Below, piece after piece: positions 5,859 through 11,596 of a DNA stretch of 11,596 nt. Below the pieces are notes generated by a model. It saw only the letters and a list, made by a program, of their open reading frames with translations, searched no databases and was not told the origin of the DNA. The stretch comes from Gemmatimonadota bacterium (lineage in GTDB: Bacteria; Gemmatimonadota; Gemmatimonadetes; Longimicrobiales; RSA9), in contig JACQPS010000281.1 in NCBI GenBank assembly GCA_016207445.1, forward strand, positions 1 to 11,596. The letters run 5' to 3'. How positions within the stretch are numbered: the first letter of the stretch is position 1; the number at the start of each line of letters is the position of its first letter. Made by a program: the position numbers and the translations under genes.

Positions 5859-7607
5859 ATGACGGGTCCGGCCAGGCTCTTCTCTCCGGACCGGCGCTGG
5901 GTTGCACGCGCCGATACGCCCGCCGACGAGGCGGCCGTGTCCGCTCTCGTCGATTCCCTCCAGCTCCCCGAGCCACTGTGCAGGCTGCTGGTGCTGCGCG
6001 GCTGCGGCAGTGAGAGCGCGGCGAAGCGGTTCCTGCGCCCACGCCTCGATCAGCTTCACGACCCCTTCGCCCTCACCGGCATGGACGCCGCGGTCGAGCG
6101 GCTGCAGCGCGCATTGGATCGGAACGAAACGATCCTGGTCCATGGCGACTACGATGTGGATGGCATGTGCGCAGCCGCGCTGTACGCGCACACGCTGCGG
6201 TCGTTGGGTGCGCGGGTCGAAGCGTTCGTGCCGCGCCGGCTCGTGGACGGTTACGACCTGGGGCCGGCGGGCGTGCGCACGGCCGTGGAGTCGGCCGCGA
6301 GCGTCATTCTGACGGCCGACTGCGGCATCGTGGCGCACGACGCGGTGGAAGCCGCGCGCGCCGCGGGGATCGACGTCGTCGTCACCGATCATCACACGCC
6401 CGGCGCGACGCTGCCGGTTGCCGTGGCCGTGGTCAACCCGAACCGCGCGGACTGCGCCTATCCGGACAAGGCGCTGGCCGGCGCGGGTGTCGCCTTCAAG
6501 GTATGTCAGGCGCTGGTCTCGGCGCGCGGAGTGGATCCCGAGCCGCTGTGGTACCGACTCGATCTGGTCGCACTCGCGACCATCGCCGACCTCGCGCCGC
6601 TGGTCGGCGAGAACCGCGTCCTCGCTCACTACGGGCTGCGTGTGCTGGGGCAGACGCGCAGTCCGGGGCTGCGCGCCCTGATCCGCCGCGCCGGCCTCGC
6701 GGACCGGCCGCGCCTCGTGGCCAGCCATGTGAGCCATATCCTCGCGCCGCGCCTGAACGCCATCGGCCGGATGGGGGACGCGGGGCAGGGCGTGCGGCTG
6801 TTGCTCACCGAGAGCGAGGCGGAGGCGGAGCGGCTGGCGGACGAGCTCGAGGAGCAGAACCGGACCCGCCAGGCCACCGACCGGGACATCCTCCGGCAGG
6901 CGCTGGGGATGCTGGAGCGGGACTTCGAGCCGGACCGCGATTACGGGGTCGTGCTCGGATCGGCGGAGTGGCACCCGGGCGTGATCGGCATCGTGGCCTC
7001 GCGCGTGGTGGAGCGGATTCATCGTCCCACCGTGCTGCTCGCGCTGGACGCCGTGCCCGGCCGGGCGCGGGGCAGCGCGCGCTCGATTCCGGTGTTCCAC
7101 CTCTACGACGCGCTGAACGCGTGCGCGCAGCACCTGGAGCGCTTCGGCGGCCATCGGCACGCGGCCGGACTCGAGATCCGTCACGAGCGCATCGAGCTCT
7201 TTCGGCAAGCGTTCAACGCGCAAGCGCGGGCGGTGCTCACGCCCGACGATCTGGTCCCGGAAGTCGAGGTCGACCTCGAGCTGCGCCTGGGCGACGCCCA
7301 TCACGACCTCCACAGGTACCTGCGCTATCTGGGGCCGTTCGGCGTCGCCAATCCGTCGCCCGTCTTCGCCGCGCGCGGTGTGACCGTGGCGGGCTACCCT
7401 CGCATCGTGAGGGACGAGCACATCAAGCTCGAGCTGGTGCAGGATGGCGTGCGGCTTCCCGGTATCGGCTTCCGCCTGGCCGAACGCCTGCGAGACCTCG
7501 ATGTGTCGCGCGGACCGATCGACATCGCCTTTCAGCTGCACGAGGATCGCTGGAACGGCCGGGTCCAGCTCCAGGCCCGGCTGCTGGACCTGCGCGCTGC
7601 TTCATGA
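5859..7607 (+). CDS. recJ: single-stranded-DNA-specific exonuclease RecJ
   Basis: A 582-residue protein, the normal RecJ length. RecJ degrades single-stranded DNA 5' to 3' in recombination and repair. The DHH phosphoesterase motifs are present in order: GDYDVDG (residues 96-102, metal-binding Asp97, Asp99 and Asp101); LTADCGI with Asp154; and DHH (177-179). CAYPDKALAGAGVAFK follows, a typical RecJ stretch. The DHHA1 motif GGHRHAAG is at 430-437, and the C-terminal part corresponds to the RecJ oligonucleotide-binding region. All catalytic residues look intact. The ATG at 5859 is the first plausible start; there is no good ribosome binding site upstream. The stop overlaps the rsmD start as ATGA. 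It likely heads the recJ-rsmD-coaD-pta unit, being separated from the genes before it by the heptamer arrays. Confidence 0.96.
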   Translation: MTGPARLFSPDRRWVARADTPADEAAVSALVDSLQLPEPLCRLLVLRGCGSESAAKRFLRPRLDQLHDPFALTGMDAAVERLQRALDRNETILVHGDYDVDGMCAAALYAHTLRSLGARVEAFVPRRLVDGYDLGPAGVRTAVESAASVILTADCGIVAHDAVEAARAAGIDVVVTDHHTPGATLPVAVAVVNPNRADCAYPDKALAGAGVAFKVCQALVSARGVDPEPLWYRLDLVALATIADLAPLVGENRVLAHYGLRVLGQTRSPGLRALIRRAGLADRPRLVASHVSHILAPRLNAIGRMGDAGQGVRLLLTESEAEAERLADELEEQNRTRQATDRDILRQALGMLERDFEPDRDYGVVLGSAEWHPGVIGIVASRVVERIHRPTVLLALDAVPGRARGSARSIPVFHLYDALNACAQHLERFGGHRHAAGLEIRHERIELFRQAFNAQARAVLTPDDLVPEVEVDLELRLGDAHHDLHRYLRYLGPFGVANPSPVFAARGVTVAGYPRIVRDEHIKLELVQDGVRLPGIGFRLAERLRDLDVSRGPIDIAFQLHEDRWNGRVQLQARLLDLRAAS

Positions 7608-8131
7608 GGATCATTGCCGGGCGCTGGCGCGGGCACCGCATCCAGGCGCCGCCCGGCCGCCGCACGCGACCGACCACGGACCGTGTGCGCGAGGCGTGGA
7701 TGAGCGCGCTGCAACCGGAGTTGCCCGGCGCGCGCGTGCTCGACCTCTATGCGGGCTCGGGCGCGCTCGGACTGGAAACGCTCTCGCGCGGCGCGGCGCA
7801 CGCCACCTTCGTGGAGCGCTCCGCCGGCGCGCTCAGGGCGTTGCAGAGCAACATCGAGAAGCTGGGCGCGCAGGCGCAGAGCGAGGTGGTGCGCGCGGAC
7901 GCGCTGGCTTACGCGGCCCGACTCGAGCCCCACGTCTACGATCTCGCGCTGGCCGATCCGCCTTACGGCGAAGGCCACGCCACCGCGCTGGCCGAGCTCT
8001 TCCTGGCGCGCCGGTTCGCGCGCTGGCTCTGGCTGGAGCACGGCGCGAGCGAGCGGCTGCCGCAGCTCGACGGCGCGCGCACGCGCCGCTATGGAGACAC
8101 CGCACTGACCTCGATCCCCGCACCCTCATGA
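7604..8131 (+). CDS. rsmD: 16S rRNA (guanine(966)-N2)-methyltransferase RsmD
   Basis: A 175-residue class I methyltransferase that methylates G966 of 16S rRNA (E. coli numbering) using S-adenosylmethionine. The family N-terminus MRIIAGRWRGHRIQAPPG and the TRPTTDRVREAWM stretch are clear. The SAM-binding motif is DLYAGSGALGLE (residues 47-58), and the catalytic motif is DPPY (118-121). The length is at the short end for the family, mainly through a compact C-terminus. The start codon overlaps the recJ stop (ATGA), and its own stop overlaps the coaD start in the same way. The rsmD-coaD pairing is common across bacteria and supports both calls. Confidence 0.94.
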   Translation: MRIIAGRWRGHRIQAPPGRRTRPTTDRVREAWMSALQPELPGARVLDLYAGSGALGLETLSRGAAHATFVERSAGALRALQSNIEKLGAQAQSEVVRADALAYAARLEPHVYDLALADPPYGEGHATALAELFLARRFARWLWLEHGASERLPQLDGARTRRYGDTALTSIPAPS

Positions 8132-8655
8132 GCGCCAAGCCGACGTCGCGCGTGGCCATCTACCCGGGTTCCTTCGACCCGATCACCTACGGTCACGAAG
8201 ACATCATTCGCCGGGGGCTTCGCTTCGTCGACCGGATCGTGGTGGCGGTGGCGCAGCTGTCGACGCAGCGCAAGCAGCCGCTCTTTACCATCCCGGAGCG
8301 CCTGGAGCTGATCGCGGAGGTGTTCGCGGACGAGCCGCGGGTCGAGGCGCGGCAGTTCGAGGGGCTGCTCGTGGACTTCGCGCGCGAGCAGAACGCGAAG
8401 CTGATCATCCGGGGCCTGCGCGCCGTCTCCGACTTCGAGTACGAGTTCCAGATGGCGCTCATGAACCGGCAGCTCTGGCCGGAGGTGGAAACGCTGTTCC
8501 TCGCGCCCGATGTGCGCTGGTCCTTCCTGTCTGCCTCGCTGGTCCGCGAGATCGCCTCGCTCGGCGGCGAGGTCGGGGACTTCGTGGCGCCGCCCGTGCG
8601 CGCCAGGCTGATGTCGAAGTTCCGGCGCTCGCCGGCCAGGGGGCGGAGACCGTGA
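8128..8655 (+). CDS. coaD: phosphopantetheine adenylyltransferase
   Basis: A 175-residue nucleotidyltransferase that joins 4'-phosphopantetheine and ATP to give dephospho-CoA, the penultimate step of CoA synthesis. Visible motifs: YPGSFDPITYGH with the TxGH nucleotide-binding signature at 20-23; RGLR (95-98); SDFEYEFQMALMNR (101-114); and WSFLSASLVREIA (131-143), corresponding to the second nucleotide-binding motif. The C-terminus ends in a short basic tail (KFRRSPARGRRP). The start overlaps the rsmD stop (ATGA), and the coaD stop overlaps the GTG start of pta. An open frame extending upstream of 8128 is only a shadow of recJ and rsmD. Confidence 0.96.
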   Translation: MSAKPTSRVAIYPGSFDPITYGHEDIIRRGLRFVDRIVVAVAQLSTQRKQPLFTIPERLELIAEVFADEPRVEARQFEGLLVDFAREQNAKLIIRGLRAVSDFEYEFQMALMNRQLWPEVETLFLAPDVRWSFLSASLVREIASLGGEVGDFVAPPVRARLMSKFRRSPARGRRP

Positions 8656-9647
8656 GCGCCTTCCTGGAGCAGCTGGCCCGGCGGGCGGCGGCGCTCCGCC
8701 GGCGCGTCGTCTTCCCCGAGGCGATGGATGAGCGCACGCTTCAGGCGGTGGCCGAGCTCCAGCGAGGCGGACTGGTCCGGCCCATCCTGCTGGGACCGCC
8801 CGACAAGCTGCGGCAGGCGCTGGCGCAGGCGGGCGGCGACGCCGACGCCGCGACCATCCTGGACCCCTTCCGCGATCCACGCCGGGACGCATTCACCAGC
8901 GAGCTGTTCGAGCTCCGGCGCGAGCGTGGCCTGACCAAGGCCGAGGCCGCCGAGCGGGTCATGGACCCGCTCTTCTTCGCCGGGCTCCTGGTCCGCAGTG
9001 GCGAAGCGGACGGGGCCGTCGCGGGTGCGGTCCGCACCAGCGCGGACGTGCTGCGTGCAGGCCTCTGGTGCATCGGCCGGGCCCCCGGCATCGAGACGGT
9101 CTCATCCTCCTTCTACATGGTCGTCCCGCCGTTCCGCGAGACCGATGGCGCCGAGGTGCTCACCTTCACCGATGCCGGCGTGGTTCCCGACCCGGGCGCG
9201 CGCCAGCTCGCCGACATCGCCTTCGCCGCCGTGGAGGCGAGACGGAAGGTGGTCGCCGACGAGCCGCGCGTCGCCTTCCTGTCGTACTCCACCAAAGGCA
9301 GCGCGGCCGGTACCAGCGTGGACAAGATGCGCGATGCGCTCACGCTCTTTCGCGAGCGCATGCCCAATGTCCTGGCGGACGGCGAGCTCCAGGCCGATGC
9401 CGCCCTCATCGCCGACGTCGCCCGGCGCAAGACGCCCGACTCCGCGCTGCAAGGGCGGGCCAACGTCCTGGTTTTTCCGGATCTGGACGCCGGCAATATC
9501 GCCTATAAACTGGTGCAAAGATTGGCGCGGGCCGAAGCATTGGGTCCGATCGTGCAGGGGCTGAACCGCCCCTTCAACGATCTGTCGCGCGGCGCCAGCG
9601 CCCGCGACATCGTGAACGTGGCGTGCGTCACGGCGGTGCAGTCGTGA
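8652..9647 (+). CDS. pta: phosphate acetyltransferase
   Basis: A 331-residue short-form Pta that interconverts acetyl-CoA + phosphate and acetyl phosphate + CoA. It starts with RVVFPEAMDERTLQAV, typical of the PTA/PTB family. FPDLDAGNIAYKLVQRL and LNDLSRG-type C-terminal motifs are present, here FNDLSRGASARDI. Ser312, Arg313 and Asp319 align with the active-site Ser309, Arg310 and Asp316 of the Methanosarcina thermophila enzyme. It uses a GTG start overlapping the coaD stop (GTGA). No acetate kinase gene is seen nearby, so the acetyl phosphate partner must be encoded elsewhere. A phosphate butyryltransferase is a less likely alternative, given the length and motifs. Confidence 0.92.
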   Translation: MSAFLEQLARRAAALRRRVVFPEAMDERTLQAVAELQRGGLVRPILLGPPDKLRQALAQAGGDADAATILDPFRDPRRDAFTSELFELRRERGLTKAEAAERVMDPLFFAGLLVRSGEADGAVAGAVRTSADVLRAGLWCIGRAPGIETVSSSFYMVVPPFRETDGAEVLTFTDAGVVPDPGARQLADIAFAAVEARRKVVADEPRVAFLSYSTKGSAAGTSVDKMRDALTLFRERMPNVLADGELQADAALIADVARRKTPDSALQGRANVLVFPDLDAGNIAYKLVQRLARAEALGPIVQGLNRPFNDLSRGASARDIVNVACVTAVQS

Positions 9648-9708
9648 GGGCACCGAACTTGCGCCCAGCGGGCGGGGCACCGCGGGAACCAGCCGATTCG
9701 GGGGAACC

Positions 9709-10041
9709 ATGGGCTTCGATGTGAAGAAGCAGAGCGGGATCACGGTGATCGACGTGGAGGGTCAGCTCATCGTCGGCAACCGCCAGGAGCTGAAACAGAA
9801 GGTGTTGCAGGAGCTGGAGAACGGCGAGCGGAAGTTCCTGATCGATTTCGCTCGCACCGGCTACATCGACTCCTCGGGTCTGGGTGTGCTGGTCAGCCTC
9901 TCCAAGAAGATTCGCGAGCAGGGCGGAGAGCTTCGGCTGGCCAATCTGAACGAGGACCTGCGCACGCTGTTCGAGTTGACGAAACTGGATACGCTGTTCC
10001 AGATCTCGAGCAGCCGCGAGGAGGCGCTGTCCTCGTTCTAG
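9709..10041 (+). CDS. STAS-domain anti-sigma factor antagonist (RsbV/SpoIIAA-like)
   Basis: A 110-residue single STAS domain. In partner switching, the unphosphorylated antagonist binds the anti-sigma kinase and releases its target; phosphorylation by the kinase on a conserved serine switches it off. The phosphorylation loop reads YIDSSGLGVLVS, with Ser55 equivalent to Ser58 of SpoIIAA. The N-terminal strand pair ITVIDVEGQLIVGN and the final helix follow the usual STAS order. GGGGGAA just before the ATG serves as ribosome binding site. It sits 61 bp after pta, with nothing recognisable between, and 242 bp before the kinase gene, which is further apart than in classical rsbV-rsbW pairs. The output sigma factor is not in the window. 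Confidence 0.92.
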   Translation: MGFDVKKQSGITVIDVEGQLIVGNRQELKQKVLQELENGERKFLIDFARTGYIDSSGLGVLVSLSKKIREQGGELRLANLNEDLRTLFELTKLDTLFQISSSREEALSSF

Positions 10042-10093
10042 GGCGGCCCCGCAGGGCAGAGCGCGGACCTGCTGATCCTACCCGACCGCCGCG

Positions 10094-10118
10094 CCGCGCA
10101 TTATGATTTTTCCGCGCA
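10094..10118 (+). promoter_or_regulatory. AT-rich island with possible -10 box
   Basis: TATGAT at 10102-10107 lies in an AT-rich patch framed by two direct copies of CCGCGCA (10094-10100 and 10112-10118). No good -35 hexamer is visible at the expected distance. It could be a promoter for the kinase-phosphatase pair or an operator-like site; the evidence is thin. Confidence 0.25.
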
Positions 10119-10147
10119 ATGGAGCCGCACAGGCCGGTGTGGCCGGT

Positions 10148-10172
10148 CCGCCGGCGGGATGCCGTCCGGCGG
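10148..10172 (+). other. GC-rich stem-loop
   Basis: CCGCCGG (10148-10154) and CCGGCGG (10166-10172) can form a 7-bp stem with an 11-base loop in the transcript downstream of the STAS gene. No T-run follows, so it does not qualify as a classical intrinsic terminator. Confidence 0.35.
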
Positions 10173-10179
10173 CGGCTCT

Positions 10180-10211
10180 TCAGGGGTCAGGGTTCAGGGG
10201 TCAGGGCTCAG
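10180..10211 (+). repeat. TCAGGGN heptamer array, forward arm
   Basis: Four tandem heptamers, TCAGGGG, TCAGGGT, TCAGGGG and TCAGGGC, plus a partial TCAG. The alternation gives a 14-bp higher period: the same 13-mer TCAGGGGTCAGGG occurs at 10180-10192 and at 10194-10206. The unit shares the TCAGG core with the arrays at 5708-5804. Confidence 0.92.
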
Positions 10212-10258
10212 CGCCAGATTGTGAGTGACCCTGGAGCGCTCGGCGGGCACCGGCCGGT

Positions 10259-10271
10259 CCCTGACCCCTGA
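10259..10271 (-). repeat. inverted heptamer arm before the kinase gene
   Basis: CCCTGACCCCTGA is the exact reverse complement of the 13-mer at 10180-10192 and 10194-10206. The transcript could form a 13-bp perfect stem that ends 12 bases before the kinase ATG at 10284. Bases 10212-10258 between the arms contain nothing recognisable. Confidence 0.9.
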
Positions 10272-10283
10272 CATTCAGCACGC

Positions 10284-10712
10284 ATGAACCCGGACTGCAT
10301 CCTCGAGCTGCCCAATGATCTGCGCTCGATCGAGCGGGCGGTCCAGTACCTGATGGACCGGGGCCGCGACGCGGGCTTCGACCGCGAACGGCTGCGGCTG
10401 AACTTCCGGGTGGGCGTGAGCGAGGCGCTGGCGAACGCGATGCTGTACGGCAACGGGCGGGATCCGGCGAAGCGCGTGCGCGTGGAGGCGCGCATCTCGC
10501 CGGACGCGATCACGGTACGGGTCACGGACGAAGGCCGCGGCTTCAATCCCGAGACGCTGCCGGATCCGACGCTGCCGGCGAACCGCGTGAGCGCGGGCGG
10601 GCGCGGCGTCTTCCTGATCCGGAAGCTGATGGATCGGGTGGAGTTCAACGAGCGCGGGAACTCCATCACGATGATCCTGCTCGCCGAGCGCGAACGGGAG
10701 ACGGGGTCGTGA
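10284..10712 (+). CDS. anti-sigma factor serine kinase (RsbW-like, HATPase fold)
   Basis: A 142-residue GHKL-fold ATPase of the RsbW/SpoIIAB type. Such proteins hold a sigma factor or other target inactive and phosphorylate the STAS antagonist. The N box reads FRVGVSEALANAMLYGN (Glu and Asn contacting Mg-ATP), the G1 box VTDEGRGF, and the G2-like segment AGGRGVFLIRKLMD, followed by VEFNERGNSITMIL. It starts with CILELPNDLRSIERAVQYL, typical of the family, which supports the ATG at 10284. There is no Shine-Dalgarno before it: the preceding bases (CATTCAGCACGC) follow directly on the inverted heptamer arm. The stop overlaps a GTG start of the next gene (GTGA), so the kinase and phosphatase are translationally coupled. 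Confidence 0.9.
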   Translation: MNPDCILELPNDLRSIERAVQYLMDRGRDAGFDRERLRLNFRVGVSEALANAMLYGNGRDPAKRVRVEARISPDAITVRVTDEGRGFNPETLPDPTLPANRVSAGGRGVFLIRKLMDRVEFNERGNSITMILLAERERETGS

Positions 10713-11596
10713 ACACCGCCTCGACCGCACTGGCGCCGCTCCCGCCCGCCATTCTCTCCCTGCTGGATGCATTCCACCAGGCTCATCCCGGGGCCGACGT
10801 GCGGCTCTGGCTGGCCGAGAGGGGCGGTTGGCTGCCGCTGTATCCGACCGACGCGGTGGACGGTGGGCCGGTCGAGTCGGCGTTGCGGCGGAGCCTGTCG
10901 GCGGAGCGGGAGAGGAGCTACGAGCTCGAGGTGAGGGGGGCAGCGCCGGCGTCGGCGGTCGAGGTGCTGGCCGAGGCGCTGGCGCAGATCCTGGCGTACG
11001 AGCGGGAGGCGCGCCTCGCCGCGCAGGAGCTCACCGAGCGTTACGAGGAGATCAATCTCCTCTACTCCATCAGCGAAATCCTCGGATCGGTGCTTTCGCT
11101 CGAGGCCGCGGCCCGCCGCATCCTGGCCGAGGTGGCCGACCAGCTCGGCGCGGGACGCGCCTCGCTCTGGGTGCAGGATGAGGGCGCGCTCCGCCTGATC
11201 GCGGCGGTCGGAGAAGAGGGTCTCAGCGGGCCCATCCGGGTGGACGACCCCCATTCGGTGACCGCGCGTGTATTCCGCGAGCGCCAGCCGCTGAACCTCG
11301 GGCGGGGCGAGCGGCCACCCGCCGGCTCGCCGCTCGAGCCGAGGCCGCACGACGCGGAGGCCTACCTGTCCGTGCCGATCAACTACACGCCGCCGGAGGG
11401 CGGCGGCCGCACGGTGGGCGTGATCACGCTCATCGGCGGGAAGACGCACCCCGAGTTCACGGCGGGCGACGCGCGCCTGCTCACCGCCATCGCCAGTCAG
11501 ATCGGCGCGGCGCTCGAGACGCACCGGCTGGTGCGCGAAGGGCTGCGCCAGGAGCGGGTCGCGCGCGAGCTCGAGCTCGCGCACGACCTGCAGATG
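10709..11596 (+). CDS. GAF-domain SpoIIE/RsbU-type PP2C phosphatase, 5' part only
   Basis: An open frame of 296 codons from GTG at 10709 to the right edge, with no stop. Residues 1-95 form a poorly recognised N-terminal segment (with DVRLWLAERGGWLPLYP, perhaps a degenerate GAF-like unit). Residues about 96-114 are a helical linker (ARLAAQELTERYEEI). Residues about 115-270 look like a GAF sensor domain, starting LLYSISEILGSVLSLEAAARRIL and ending in IASQIGAALETHRLV. The last residues, RVARELELAHDLQM, match the helix that opens the SpoIIE/RsbU PP2C domain, whose catalytic metal ligands lie outside the window. Such phosphatases dephosphorylate the STAS antagonist in response to a signal. The GTG overlaps the kinase stop (GTGA). 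The phosphatase assignment rests on the short terminal motif plus the neighbours. Confidence 0.8.
   Translation, partial: MNTASTALAPLPPAILSLLDAFHQAHPGADVRLWLAERGGWLPLYPTDAVDGGPVESALRRSLSAERERSYELEVRGAAPASAVEVLAEALAQILAYEREARLAAQELTERYEEINLLYSISEILGSVLSLEAAARRILAEVADQLGAGRASLWVQDEGALRLIAAVGEEGLSGPIRVDDPHSVTARVFRERQPLNLGRGERPPAGSPLEPRPHDAEAYLSVPINYTPPEGGGRTVGVITLIGGKTHPEFTAGDARLLTAIASQIGAALETHRLVREGLRQERVARELELAHDLQM

Noticed and set aside
5613..7541. Minus-strand open frame opposite recJ with a repetitive FQVSGFR tail
   Set aside because: The tail is merely the ACCTGAA array read backwards, and the body is the shadow of recJ, which has intact catalytic motifs.
6167..7603. Upstream extension of the rsmD open frame through recJ
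   Set aside because: Shadow frame; RsmD starts at the conserved MRIIAGRWRG at 7604.
9504..9509. TATAAA inside pta as an internal promoter for the STAS gene
   Set aside because: No -35 element at a suitable distance, and the bases encode conserved Pta residues (AYKL).
10141..10260. GGCCGGTCC copies at 10141-10149 and 10252-10260 as a target-site duplication
   Set aside because: The second copy overlaps the inverted heptamer arm instead of flanking it, and short GGCCGG words are frequent in this DNA.
10208..11584. Minus-strand open frame of 458 codons opposite the kinase and phosphatase genes
   Set aside because: It covers two recognisable + strand genes and shows no protein domain of its own.

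Overview
This is an 11.6 kb stretch of very GC-rich bacterial DNA, with all recognisable genes on the + strand and densely packed. Gene content and protein character best suit a Gemmatimonadota-like bacterium. The hints are the high GC, the protein signatures of the anti-sigma kinase and phosphatase genes, and possible Bacteroidetes-type TAnnTTTG promoter elements. This placement is inference, not proof. No mobile element, CRISPR array, rRNA or tRNA was seen.

Layout. The left edge (1-120) is a perfect-to-near-perfect 14-bp tandem array that runs off the window and stops right before the ribosome binding site of yqeY (134-577). After a 166-bp gap come mutS2 (744-3194) and dnaG (3191-4993), joined by an ATGA overlap, then a coiled-coil/zinc-ribbon protein (5003-5707). 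A 151-bp gap holds two heptanucleotide arrays in opposite orientation. Next is a tightly coupled run recJ - rsmD - coaD - pta (5859-9647), each start overlapping the preceding stop by 4 bases. Then follow a STAS-domain anti-sigma factor antagonist (9709-10041), a 242-bp gap with a second heptanucleotide locus, an RsbW-type anti-sigma kinase (10284-10712), and the N-terminal 296 residues of a GAF-containing SpoIIE/RsbU-type PP2C phosphatase cut by the right edge.

How the genes fit together. The first half serves information processing: YqeY (tRNA-amidotransferase-like), MutS2 (ribosome rescue and/or recombination control), primase and RecJ (replication, recombination, repair), RsmD (16S rRNA methylation). 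CoaD makes the CoA precursor and Pta exchanges CoA with acetyl phosphate, so these two form a small metabolic pair. The last three genes make up a classical partner-switching module (antagonist, kinase, phosphatase) that normally controls a sigma factor or another output. No sigma factor gene is visible here.

The genes themselves are mostly ordinary housekeeping genes. The parts most worth a second look are the non-coding repeats: the 14-bp array, which reads as the same basic 14-residue peptide cycle in every forward frame, and a TCRGGNN heptamer family found at two intergenic loci, each time as a forward array facing an inverted one. I see no convincing evidence of an entirely new protein system in this window.
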